Positions 15,387 through 21,767 of a DNA stretch of 42,035 nucleotides are shown in pieces. The notes under the pieces were generated by a model, which did not search any database, was not told where the DNA came from, and saw only the letters and a list, made by a program, of their open reading frames with translations. The stretch is from the IMG/VR virus record IMGVR_UViG_3300047469_000099, positions 1-42,035 of that record; one strand, written 5' to 3'. How positions within the stretch are numbered: position 1 is the stretch's first letter; each line of letters opens with the position of its first letter. The stretch is from a virus. The position numbers were made by a program, and so were the translations under genes.

Positions 15387-16073
15387 ATGACTAATTTAGC
15401 CGAACTGATCCGCACCCGCCGCCTGGATCTCAACTTGTCGCAGGCGGAACTCGCGCGTCGAGCGGGCGTTACCCAAGGAACTATTGGCCATTTGGAGAGC
15501 GGACGCAGCAATGCAACGACAAAGCTTCCGCAAATAGCGAAGGCGCTAGGGATAAGCGTCGAGAGCCTGATTCAAAACAAGGCCGTCGCTACTTCCTACG
15601 GTGCCAAGATGATCATGGCTGAGGCCCTCGGAGAAATCCCACCGATCGAACTTCCGACTAAGGACAGGTTGATTTGGAAGAGTGTTTGCGAATGCCGCGT
15701 TGCGCCGGATGGCGATTCCGTTGAGTGGGTAAAGATAGCGGATCAGCGCTTTTGCTTTGACCGCGGCTTCTTCGAGAAAAGAGGCGTAGATCACAATCTC
15801 TGTGGCCTTGTGCAGTTCCAAGCGGACAGCATGGAACCTTGGGTCGACAAGGACGGGATCTTGATGGTCGATACAGGCGATCAGCGGTTGCTCGACGGAG
15901 CGACATATTTGATGCGGATTGACGATGAAATATACGTAAAGCAGGTTTTTAAGCAGCCTGGAAGCGGCCTTTTGCTGCACGCTCACAATCCGAAATATCC
16001 CGACATACCCGTTCCTGCAGACTCGTTGGCCTCGGTCATCATCGTCGGCAAGGCTATCTGGCGCGCTTCGTAG
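15387..16073 (+). CDS. CI-like repressor (XRE helix-turn-helix plus S24 peptidase domain)
   Basis: 228 residues beginning MTNLAELIRTRRLDLNLSQ. Residues 1-60 are an XRE DNA-binding domain (SQAELARRAGVTQGTIGHLESGRS). Residues about 95-228 are a LexA/S24 domain with the catalytic Ser148 (QADSMEP) and Lys185 (IYVKQVF). Both catalytic residues are present, so RecA-stimulated self-cleavage is plausible, although I see no clear Ala-Gly cleavage site in the linker. It keeps the prophage silent. The leader lacks a good ribosome binding site, as for many repressor mRNAs; an in-frame GTG 21 bases earlier (15366) is an alternative start. Confidence 0.88.
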   Translation: MTNLAELIRTRRLDLNLSQAELARRAGVTQGTIGHLESGRSNATTKLPQIAKALGISVESLIQNKAVATSYGAKMIMAEALGEIPPIELPTKDRLIWKSVCECRVAPDGDSVEWVKIADQRFCFDRGFFEKRGVDHNLCGLVQFQADSMEPWVDKDGILMVDTGDQRLLDGATYLMRIDDEIYVKQVFKQPGSGLLLHAHNPKYPDIPVPADSLASVIIVGKAIWRAS

Positions 16074-16087
16074 CCAAAAATAGTTAT

Positions 16088-16120
16088 GTATTTGCCACTG
16101 GACAAATACGATGCTATTAT
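16088..16120 (+). promoter_or_regulatory. Promoter with overlapping 22-bp palindromic operator
   Basis: GTATTTG (16088-16094) and CAAATAC (16103-16109) are perfect inverted arms eight bases apart. They overlap a good promoter: TTGCCA (16092-16097), 17 bases, TATTAT (16115-16120). It drives the small gene at 16156 and perhaps the plus-strand genes beyond. The arms resemble the GTATT/AATAC palindrome at 15335-15352, so the CI-like protein may bind both. Confidence 0.68.
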
Positions 16121-16155
16121 TCCCTCACCGTGTCCTACCGCACATTGAGGCCCAA

Positions 16156-16344
16156 ATGAACCTGATCCGCTTGCACTACGCCATGCAGCGCGCCGCCGCC
16201 CACGTCTCGGCGCCCGTCATGCGCGCCACCGGTTTCCGCTTCTCGAAGGCTTCCCGTGACAATCGGATCGTCAATGCTCTGATCTGCCGCGTGTCCGCGA
16301 ATCTTCTTGCCGACGGCATCAAGCCCAATCGCGTGATTTTCTGA
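16156..16344 (+). CDS. Small basic hypothetical protein, 62 aa
   Basis: 62 residues beginning MNLIRLHYAMQRAAAHVS, rich in Arg, Ala and Asn, ending in NLLADGIKPNRVIF. GAGG lies six bases before the ATG at 16156. No family recognised. It has its own operator-covered promoter, so it may be expressed when the repressor is absent, possibly as a small regulator. It may be lysogeny-related given its place after cI. Confidence 0.6.
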   Translation: MNLIRLHYAMQRAAAHVSAPVMRATGFRFSKASRDNRIVNALICRVSANLLADGIKPNRVIF

Positions 16345-16912
16345 CTAACCTCTCGGGTACTTTCTCTGGTGACGGGTCGATGCTGGCCGGCGCAGGCCGA
16401 CATAATCAACGTCACACAGAGCATCAACGTGTCGCTAAAGTTTTCGCCGGACCCATTGATTTAAAAGGACATTTCCGACTTGTGACCAGCAATGACGCGC
16501 GTCACTAGTCGAAAAGGGCTTTTTGTGCTGTAGAGTTTTGAAAAAGTAGATGAGCAGAGCGGGGTTGGTAATTTGCTGGCTTATACTCGCCATCAAGAAA
16601 TACCCGAGGTCGATCCAACGATCGCTCTTATCCTGATCGGGAAGTTGTTATTTGGACCCGATTACCGGAACATGATTGTCACAACGTAGCAAGACGAACC
16701 AAGGAGCGTATCTAGCGAATACAGAAACACCCGAAACCATCGAACCGTAGCGTCACCAGCTTACTTGGCAGTCCTGCCTAGTTGGGCCGGCTCATGCCTA
16801 CGATTTGAACAACAAGGATTTTTTAGGGGGTTGCCAGAAATGGCAGCTTGGATGGGTGCGCGCCGAATGCCTGAGAACAGTCGGCGCGCGGATACAGCAG
16901 AGGCAAAACGAA
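16345..16912. other. 568-base stretch without a recognised gene
   Basis: No frame here has both a ribosome binding site and plausible composition. A TATACT box at 16582-16587 could be a -10 element but lacks a matching -35. The AT-richer parts around 16500-16560 and 16620-16720 differ from the neighbours and could be a promoter region or decayed gene. The following operon must be started from here or from 16092. Otherwise I see nothing. Confidence 0.5.
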
Positions 16913-17308
16913 ATGAACAAGCCGAATTCTAGTGCACAGCAGCAAGATGTCAACACCTGTAACGCCGAACCGCATAAGTTCGGTCCCTGCACTCCCTCGA
17001 GTGTCCTGACTTATTTGTGGGGCCGCGGCGAGAAGTGGGACACGGAAGAACTTGAGTTTTTTTCTCGCTCGACGGAATACGCGGCCCACATGGCCGAAAA
17101 CCTCGCCGACACCCTAAGCAATGTTGGCTGTTTGATCGATGCGGATTTCACTCCGGGCCAAACGCGCTCCGGCAATTTCGAGATGGGTGACAACGTCGCG
17201 CGCCTTCTGTTCGTCGCCGCCGACCAGCTGCGCACCATCAGCGCCCTTACGGAAATCGGCGACGAAGCTCAATTCGCGCTCCGTGAACGGGGGGCCGCAC
17301 ATGTCTGA
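16913..17308 (+). CDS. Hypothetical helical early protein, 131 aa
   Basis: 131 residues beginning MNKPNSSAQQQDVNTCNAE. After a polar lead the rest is helical: FFSRSTEYAAHMAENLADTL, then DNVARLLFVAADQLRTISAL. GAGG lies nine bases before the ATG at 16913; the frame extends upstream only to a TTG without a site. It is the first of three consecutive small proteins with the same two-helix plan and overlaps the next by eight bases. No family recognised. Confidence 0.62.
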   Translation: MNKPNSSAQQQDVNTCNAEPHKFGPCTPSSVLTYLWGRGEKWDTEELEFFSRSTEYAAHMAENLADTLSNVGCLIDADFTPGQTRSGNFEMGDNVARLLFVAADQLRTISALTEIGDEAQFALRERGAAHV

Positions 17309-17627
17309 CACTCAAAAATCGCATCCGCTCACGACGGACTATTGGAATGGCGACGACGCCGACGAACTTTCGACCATTCACTCGCACCGCGTTGCCAATG
17401 TCAGCCGCGCCGCCGATGGCATCAAGTCCATCTCGCGGATCGTGCACAACAGTCTCTGCGAGCCAGATATGAGCGACGGGCAACCGCTCGATCGCGGCAC
17501 GGAACTGGCGCTGCTCTACGCACTGGAGTGCCTGGGCGACTACATATTCGACCAGGCGGAAGAGATGCGCGAAACGGCGACGATGCATGCCAAGTTCCAG
17601 CGTGAGCAGGCGGTGTCCCATGGATAA
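17301..17627 (+). CDS. Hypothetical helical early protein, 108 aa
   Basis: 108 residues beginning MSDTQKSHPLTTDYWNGDD. Helical core ANVSRAADGIKSISRIVHN, a polar link, then ELALLYALECLGDYIFDQAEEM. The start lies within the end of the upstream gene, with a G-rich run as ribosome binding site. Plan and spacing resemble the flanking genes, so the three may be distant paralogues. No function can be given. Confidence 0.62.
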   Translation: MSDTQKSHPLTTDYWNGDDADELSTIHSHRVANVSRAADGIKSISRIVHNSLCEPDMSDGQPLDRGTELALLYALECLGDYIFDQAEEMRETATMHAKFQREQAVSHG

Positions 17628-17889
17628 ACGCTCCGCCGCCGTCCCGCCAGGCGACATCGCCGCAGTGGCGTTTCGCTGCGAACAATCGTTTCACGCCGTT
17701 ACGGCGCTCCACGAACTTTGCGATGACGCTATCAGCAACGCGGGTCCCAATGACAGCGCGGTCCACACGTTCGTAATAGTTCGCGAGGTGCTCCGCGGTC
17801 TTGCGCGAGACATGGAGAACTGCACAGACCTGTTGCAGACCGACCATACCCGACTCGGCTACTTTGCCGCGCACTACGGGAGCCTGTGA
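17620..17889 (+). CDS. Hypothetical helical early protein, 89 aa
   Basis: 89 residues beginning MDKRSAAVPPGDIAAVAF. Contains CEQSFHAVTALHELCDDAIS and a second helix, FVIVREVLRGLARDMENCTD, and ends LGYFAAHYGSL. The ATG lies eight bases inside the upstream gene. Third member of the run of two-helix proteins. No family recognised. Confidence 0.6.
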   Translation: MDKRSAAVPPGDIAAVAFRCEQSFHAVTALHELCDDAISNAGPNDSAVHTFVIVREVLRGLARDMENCTDLLQTDHTRLGYFAAHYGSL

Positions 17890-17890
17890 T

Positions 17891-18199
17891 ATGGACCGTT
17901 TCATGTCCTTCCCCATATCGAACGGCGATATGCGCCCGCGCTTCAAGATTGGCGAGGCCGTTATTTACGACACGCAGAGCGAAGCCGTCCCGGGTGACGA
18001 CGTCGTCATCGAGCTAGTCGATGGCGCGTGCATCGTTCGCGAGCTTATCGCGCGCACCGCCGACGGCTTGCGGCTCAAATCGTACTCGCCTCAGGCTGTC
18101 GGTGCTCTGCCCATGGCGCGCGTCGCTGCGGTGTATCCAGTCATCGCGCGAGCGCGCCCATCGTTCATGAAGGAAATCGAAGATGCGAACGCTCATTAA
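17891..18199 (+). CDS. Orphan S24/LexA-like C-terminal domain protein, 102 aa
   Basis: 102 residues beginning MDRFMSFPISNGDMRPRFK. The segment RFKIGEAVIYDTQ, then PGDDVVIELVDG, IVRELIARTADGLRLKSYSP and MARVAAVYPVI reproduces the strand order of LexA/CI C-terminal domains. There is no helix-turn-helix before it, and where the catalytic Lys is expected the sequence reads IVREL. It is therefore probably a non-cleaving S24-fold protein. It could pair with the full-length repressor's C-terminal domain, as small antirepressor-type proteins do; this is inference. Confidence 0.62.
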   Translation: MDRFMSFPISNGDMRPRFKIGEAVIYDTQSEAVPGDDVVIELVDGACIVRELIARTADGLRLKSYSPQAVGALPMARVAAVYPVIARARPSFMKEIEDANAH

Positions 18200-18290
18200 G
18201 CGCGCCACCATCGCCGCTTTCAATCATGGCCTGATCAGCGACACCGCTACGGCCGCCGTCTTCCGAATTTTCCGATTGCGAGAACACTAA
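18183..18290 (+). CDS. Very small basic protein, 35 aa
   Basis: 35 residues: begins MRTLIKRATIAAFNHG and ends AAVFRIFRLREH. GAAGGAAAT lies just before the ATG at 18183, and the gene overlaps the upstream one by 17 bases and ends four bases before the lipoprotein ATG. It is amphipathic and basic. Similar tiny proteins occur in early operons of beta-proteobacterial phages as far as I recall, but I cannot name a family. Confidence 0.5.
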   Translation: MRTLIKRATIAAFNHGLISDTATAAVFRIFRLREH

Positions 18291-18294
18291 AACC

Positions 18295-18516
18295 ATGTCG
18301 AAAAAACACATAGCGGCACTCGGTGCCGGTTTCATGTTGCTCATGCTTGCCGGATGCGATGTCGGTGACGACACCGACGACCGGACCAACAACCACGCAT
18401 CGGGCATGGCGCTTTATACCGACTACGGAACTGGTTGCCAGTATGTGCGCGCCGGCGGCGGTGGCATCACACCTCGCATGGGCGCAGATGGAAGGCAGGT
18501 TTGCCATGGCAAATAA
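18295..18516 (+). CDS. Small lipoprotein, DUF6440-like
   Basis: 73 residues. A lipoprotein signal peptide is clear: MSKKHIAALGAGFMLLMLAGC with lipobox LAGC and Cys21. The mature part (about 53 residues) ends with a domain YTDYGTGCQYVRAGGGGITPRMGADG, which matches the DUF6440 pattern (TGxxY, GGG, TP, DG). It would sit on the inner face of the outer membrane or in the periplasm. A prophage lipoprotein expressed in lysogens is a candidate for superinfection exclusion or host-surface change; that role is inferred only from type and position. Confidence 0.72.
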   Translation: MSKKHIAALGAGFMLLMLAGCDVGDDTDDRTNNHASGMALYTDYGTGCQYVRAGGGGITPRMGADGRQVCHGK

Positions 18517-18853
18517 CCGCCGCTCAGCGATCGTCGATCTGTTGGCGTCCAAGGGCAAGCCGATGTCCACGAAGGCGATCGCTGAAGCTTTGGGCGTCGA
18601 TGCTGGCGTCATGGGCACCCGCGTTCGCCAGCTTGAGGAATCCGGCAAGCTGGCACCGGTTGGGACGGCCACCCGCACGCGCGACGTGCGCTGGATACCC
18701 GCAGACCCTGACGTCATTGGCCGGCGCCCGAAGATCGCTATCAGCTACCGCGCCGCCGAAAACATCGAGGCCATGCGCGCCGCCGCGCTCGAGCGGATGC
18801 TCGAAGGCAAGCCGGCGAACTGGGTGCAGGAACCTGACGAGGTCACAGCATGA
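18506..18853 (+). CDS. Winged-helix-type DNA-binding protein, 115 aa
   Basis: 115 residues beginning MANNRRSAIVDLLASKGKP. Residues about 4-60 fit a winged helix (MSTKAIAEALGVDAGVMGTRVRQLEESGKLAPVG followed by the wing and RDVRWIPA). The rest is a helical tail. GGAAGG lies upstream of the ATG at 18506, which overlaps the lipoprotein end by 11 bases. Probably a regulator of the lysogeny or excision genes that follow. Confidence 0.65.
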   Translation: MANNRRSAIVDLLASKGKPMSTKAIAEALGVDAGVMGTRVRQLEESGKLAPVGTATRTRDVRWIPADPDVIGRRPKIAISYRAAENIEAMRAAALERMLEGKPANWVQEPDEVTA

Positions 18854-19035
18854 ACAACGTTATCGACTGGAGCAAGTACGGCCGCGGCAAGAAGCGCGAG
18901 CAGCCGGACGCCGAGATAACTTTTTATGGCGACGATGGAAAGCTTCGCATCCGTGCCGATTTTCCCGCTCACGGACTTGACGAGGTGGTCGAGCGAATCC
19001 GCAGGCAGTTGGACTACTGGAAGAACAATCCATGA
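18850..19035 (+). CDS. Hypothetical protein, 61 aa
   Basis: 61 residues beginning MNNVIDWSKYGRGKKREQP. A basic N-terminal lead is followed by AEITFYGDDGKLRIRADFP and a helix GLDEVVERIRRQLDYW, a small beta-hairpin plus helix plan. ATGA overlaps with both neighbours fix its ends. No family recognised. Confidence 0.6.
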   Translation: MNNVIDWSKYGRGKKREQPDAEITFYGDDGKLRIRADFPAHGLDEVVERIRRQLDYWKNNP

Positions 19036-19226
19036 ACGGCGTCCAGCGACATTACCGCATATTAGAAGCGGCCGAGCTGCTCGGCATATCGAAGTGGACT
19101 GTCTATCGCCTCGTCAAGGAAGGGCGCCTGACACTCGTCAAGGTTGGCAAGCGCGCTAGCGGCATCCCTGCGGATAGCCTGCGCGCGTTCTTGCAGGATG
19201 TGCAACGGGAGGCAGAAAAAGCATGA
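19032..19226 (+). CDS. Excisionase-like MerR-type helix-turn-helix protein, 64 aa
   Basis: 64 residues. HYRILEAAELLGISKWTVYRLVKEGRLTLVKVGKR is a typical excisionase-family DNA-binding domain, and GIPADSLRAFLQ completes it. Such proteins bend DNA at attachment sites and steer the integrase towards excision. It lies one gene before the AlpA-like protein and the integrase. ATGA overlaps join it to both neighbours. Confidence 0.78.
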   Translation: MNGVQRHYRILEAAELLGISKWTVYRLVKEGRLTLVKVGKRASGIPADSLRAFLQDVQREAEKA

Positions 19227-19465
19227 ATACAGCGGTCAAACCCATCTATCTCGACCTCCGGACGGTCGCCCAATTCATATCGATGTCGACGGCTAGCGTC
19301 CAGAAGATGGTCCGCGAGGATCGTTTTCCAAAGCCGAGGATGCTATCGGGACGCCGCGTGGCTTGGCTCACTCGAGAAGTCGAAGAGTGGGCGGAACAGC
19401 GGCCGGTGTCGGACATCTTGCCACCGGACAACACCGGCGCTCCCAAGCGCAGGGCTATTGCTTGA
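19223..19465 (+). CDS. AlpA-like excisionase/regulator, 80 aa
   Basis: 80 residues. LDLRTVAQFISMSTASVQKMVREDRFPKPRMLSGRRVAWLTREVEEWA is the AlpA-family helix-turn-helix with its typical FPKP turn and the REVEEW ending. AlpA-type proteins activate integrase expression or promote excision in P4-like elements. Its last 11 bases overlap the end of the convergent integrase gene, an arrangement that would let transcription of one interfere with the other. Confidence 0.8.
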   Translation: MNTAVKPIYLDLRTVAQFISMSTASVQKMVREDRFPKPRMLSGRRVAWLTREVEEWAEQRPVSDILPPDNTGAPKRRAIA

Positions 19466-20735
19466 TGTCTGCGGCTGACAGGCTCTCTAGCTTCTCGGAG
19501 AGCTTCGTCAGCCATTCGCGCCTTTCGTGGTCATATCGATACAGGTTGTAAACGCCCTCCACGCCCTCGAGCATGTGGCCGATAATCAACTCGGCTGCAT
19601 CCTTCGGGCAATTCATCGAAGCCAGCATCGTACGCACCGTGCGGCGGAGATCATGCGGCGCCCAGTGCGTCACGGTCAGGCGCGGGCGGCTGTTGTTCGG
19701 GTAAGTTTTGCTGTATGGCTGGTGATAGAAGACGCCGGTTTGTACGGTCTTCTGCTCTATATGTCCCCCGCCTCCGCGCTTGGGGAAAAGATAGCCGTCC
19801 CCGGACAGTTGCTTGCGTCGACGCACCGCTACTTCCGCCCTGCCGACCAGCGGGACGCGATGATCGAACGCCTCGGGATGATGCGCGTTCTTTGTCTTGG
19901 CTTTCGGGATTGTCCACCACAGGCCGTCCTTCTCTTCCGTAATCTCCTTTCCTTCCATGGAGACAATCTCCGCGCCGCGCGTGCCAGTCCACAGATACAA
20001 CAGGACCGCGTCTGAGACGGTCCGGCTGAAGTTTGGAAGCCAATTTATCAGTCGCCCCGTTTCCTCAGGACTCAGGACGCGCTTTTTCGTGCCGATGTGC
20101 TCGCCCTCGATCTTCTTTCCCTTGCTGCGCAACTTGCCGCGCATGATCTGACGCCACCAATTCGGTGTGTTGTCAGGAACTCGCGCAGCGTCGATGGCAT
20201 GGTCCCACGCGGCCCCGAGCTCCGTGCGTAGGCGCTTGGCCTGTGATGGGATGTGACGATGTGATTCGATCAGCTGGAACGCCTGGTTGCGCTGGATCGA
20301 CGCCGCAGGCAGATGCTCGATTGAGCCAAGCATCGTCTTGAGCATACGGCGAATTTCCCGAGAGCCCCGGCTCGTCCGATGTCGGTCTAGGTGTTCGTGC
20401 GCGTAGTCGTCGCAAAGTTCACGGACAAGGTATGGCGCGCTAGGGTCTCGTTTCGCTGGCGTTGCTGAGCGTGCTTCTCGCTTCTTTAGCGCAACATCAC
20501 TGCCAGCGCCACGCGCCTGCCGTAGTTGCTCCCACTGGGCCGCCGCGGCGACCGGAGACATCGCGGGCCATTCGCCAATCTTGGTCTGTCGCATCCGTCC
20601 GTCAACCGGAGATTTGTACCGATAGATCCACGAACGAAGGGATTCGGTGGCGACCAGGCGTAACCCCGGGCAACCGTCGATAATCAGATGGGTATTGGGT
20701 TTGAGCGACTTTGCAGCGCGGGCGTCAAATCTCAT
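19455..20735 (-). CDS. int: Tyrosine recombinase integrase (DUF4102/P4-like)
   Basis: 426 residues. The N-terminal DUF4102 arm-binding domain (PGLRLVATESLRSWIYRYKS) precedes a core-binding domain and the catalytic domain. The catalytic set is present: Arg253 (GTRGAE), His361 and Arg364 (HDLRR), His387 (GHMLE) and Tyr396 (GVYNLY). It integrates and excises the phage at attP/attB. In this class the gene usually reads away from the attachment site, which would put attP in 20736-21018. The gene is intact; its 3' end overlaps the AlpA-like gene. Confidence 0.93.
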   Translation of the reverse strand: MRFDARAAKSLKPNTHLIIDGCPGLRLVATESLRSWIYRYKSPVDGRMRQTKIGEWPAMSPVAAAAQWEQLRQARGAGSDVALKKREARSATPAKRDPSAPYLVRELCDDYAHEHLDRHRTSRGSREIRRMLKTMLGSIEHLPAASIQRNQAFQLIESHRHIPSQAKRLRTELGAAWDHAIDAARVPDNTPNWWRQIMRGKLRSKGKKIEGEHIGTKKRVLSPEETGRLINWLPNFSRTVSDAVLLYLWTGTRGAEIVSMEGKEITEEKDGLWWTIPKAKTKNAHHPEAFDHRVPLVGRAEVAVRRRKQLSGDGYLFPKRGGGGHIEQKTVQTGVFYHQPYSKTYPNNSRPRLTVTHWAPHDLRRTVRTMLASMNCPKDAAELIIGHMLEGVEGVYNLYRYDHERREWLTKLSEKLESLSAADIKQ

Positions 20736-21018
20736 CTTTGGTCTCGGCGTAGGTTCTGCTGAATGATACTTGAAAACCTACGCTACCGGCGTAAGTGTCG
20801 TTCATATCAACAACGCATATCTACGCGCACCCAAAATCGTGAGATCGAAATTCTACACCCTTAAACAAGAGGTTTTCCGACACCCATCCTTACTGGGCAA
20901 CGCTTCTCGTTCGATCAAAAACATCATCAACCGCCTCTGCGTCGGCGGCATCTGAACCTTTGCTGGCGGGGCTCAGATTCATGACCTACGCTAGAAGCTA
21001 CGCCGCAACAGGTAGCTT
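20736..21018. other. Probable attachment (attP/hybrid att) and integrase promoter region
   Basis: No gene in these 283 bases, which are AT-richer than the surroundings. The heptamer CCTACGC occurs at 20777-20783 and 20985-20991 and inverted at 20747-20753. GTAGGTT (20749-20755) and AACCTAC (20775-20781) form an inverted pair just before the integrase ATG. Such repeats are typical of integrase arm sites. I do not see a tRNA end, so the crossover core cannot be named. If the window holds two tandem prophages, this is their junction. Confidence 0.5.
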
Positions 21019-21023
21019 CTAGC
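20990..21023. repeat. Perfect 12-bp inverted repeat at the 3' end of the Arc-like gene
   Basis: GCTAGAAGCTAC (20990-21001) and GTAGCTTCTAGC (21012-21023) around a ten-base loop. The stem covers the Arc-like stop codon. No T-run follows on either strand, so it is not a standard terminator. It contains TAGA half-sites of the kind Arc-type repressors bind. Confidence 0.7.
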
Positions 21024-21390
21024 GATGCGCACCTAGAGCGTTGATCAACTCTCGTGCGAACTCTACTTCCCTCTTAAGCGATGCTGCGGAGCCGTCCGGC
21101 GGCACTTGGGACATTGCACTGGCAACGTGTTCGAGAGTGCCGTTCGCCCGGTCCAGGGCGCCCCAGAGCACCGCTATCTGCTTTCGAAGACCCTCAATGA
21201 TCACCGTATCGCGCGCTTCGATCTGCCTTAGCACCGCTTTGGCGCTTTCCTCGCGAGGGTCGTGCTGAAGCCGAAACACCGCTTCTTTGTTTACGTTCGA
21301 ACCGGCACGCGCGGCCGCCTGCTCCAATTCCGCATGAACGCTCCTTGGAAGTCTGAAAGATGTCTTAATAATCGGGTCGTCGGCTGGCAT
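21019..21390 (-). CDS. Arc-family ribbon-helix-helix DNA-binding protein
   Basis: 123 residues beginning MPADDPIIKTSFRLPRSVH. Residues about 8-48 are an Arc-type ribbon-helix-helix (IKTSFRLPRSVHAELEQAAARAGSN, then NKEAVFRLQHD). The rest is a coiled-coil-like helix that could hold it as an oligomer. Arc represses lytic genes in phage P22. Palindromes with TAGA motifs stand just upstream (21399-21408) and across its stop (20990-21023), suggesting autoregulation. It lies on the other side of the attachment region from the integrase. Confidence 0.8.
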   Translation of the reverse strand: MPADDPIIKTSFRLPRSVHAELEQAAARAGSNVNKEAVFRLQHDPREESAKAVLRQIEARDTVIIEGLRKQIAVLWGALDRANGTLEHVASAMSQVPPDGSAASLKREVEFARELINALGAHR

Positions 21391-21398
21391 GCGCCGAT

Positions 21399-21408
21399 TC
21401 TAGCTAGA
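21399..21408. promoter_or_regulatory. Palindrome TCTAGCTAGA upstream of the Arc-like gene
   Basis: A perfect 10-bp palindrome nine bases before the Arc-like start codon. It contains TAGA and TCTA, the half-site of P22 Arc, so it is a candidate self-operator. The evidence is position and sequence only. Confidence 0.4.
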
Positions 21409-21545
21409 CCGCAATTAGGGCGCTATTCCCAGCGAGCTCGCCTTACAAAAGCCACCCATTTACATCACTAATCGGTCAATTGGGATGGCGAGATGGATTA
21501 CACAATGCCTTCTCCGGGGCACTGATCGCCCAGACAGGAGATGAA

Positions 21546-21767
21546 ATGGATTGGAATCGGGACGCAATAGACGCTGCGCAGACGGCTTTGAAGACCGTCA
21601 ACGAAGCGATCGACTCAATAACGATGCGCGCGACGCAGCTCGAATCGCTTTTTGCGCTACTGGCCATAGCAAGCGCCGACGCGCCGTTCAACCACGTGAA
21701 CAACGTCTGTCTGCTCGGTGCAGATTTAGCGACCGAGATCAGCGCTGCAGCCGCGCGGCTCCTTTAA
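21546..21767 (+). CDS. Small helical hypothetical protein, 73 aa
   Basis: 73 residues beginning MDWNRDAIDAAQTALKTVN. AGGAG lies five bases before the ATG at 21546. Two helices (AAQTALKTVNEAIDSI and NNVCLLGADLATEISAAAARL) are joined by a polar stretch, the same plan as the proteins at 16913-17889. It stands alone on the plus strand and ends in a four-base convergent overlap with the methyltransferase. Function unknown. Confidence 0.6.
   Translation: MDWNRDAIDAAQTALKTVNEAIDSITMRATQLESLFALLAIASADAPFNHVNNVCLLGADLATEISAAAARLL

Noticed and set aside
16572-16587. TATACT box as a promoter for the plus-strand operon
   Set aside because: No acceptable -35 element stands 15-19 bases upstream, so it is only mentioned under the gene-free stretch.
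20790-20985. tRNA or tRNA 3' end as attachment core
   Set aside because: I could not find a TPsiC-arm-like GTTCGA motif with a CCA end or any cloverleaf in this region.
20990-21023. 12-bp perfect hairpin considered as a terminator for the Arc-like gene
   Set aside because: No T-run follows on either strand, so I list it only as an inverted repeat and possible binding site.
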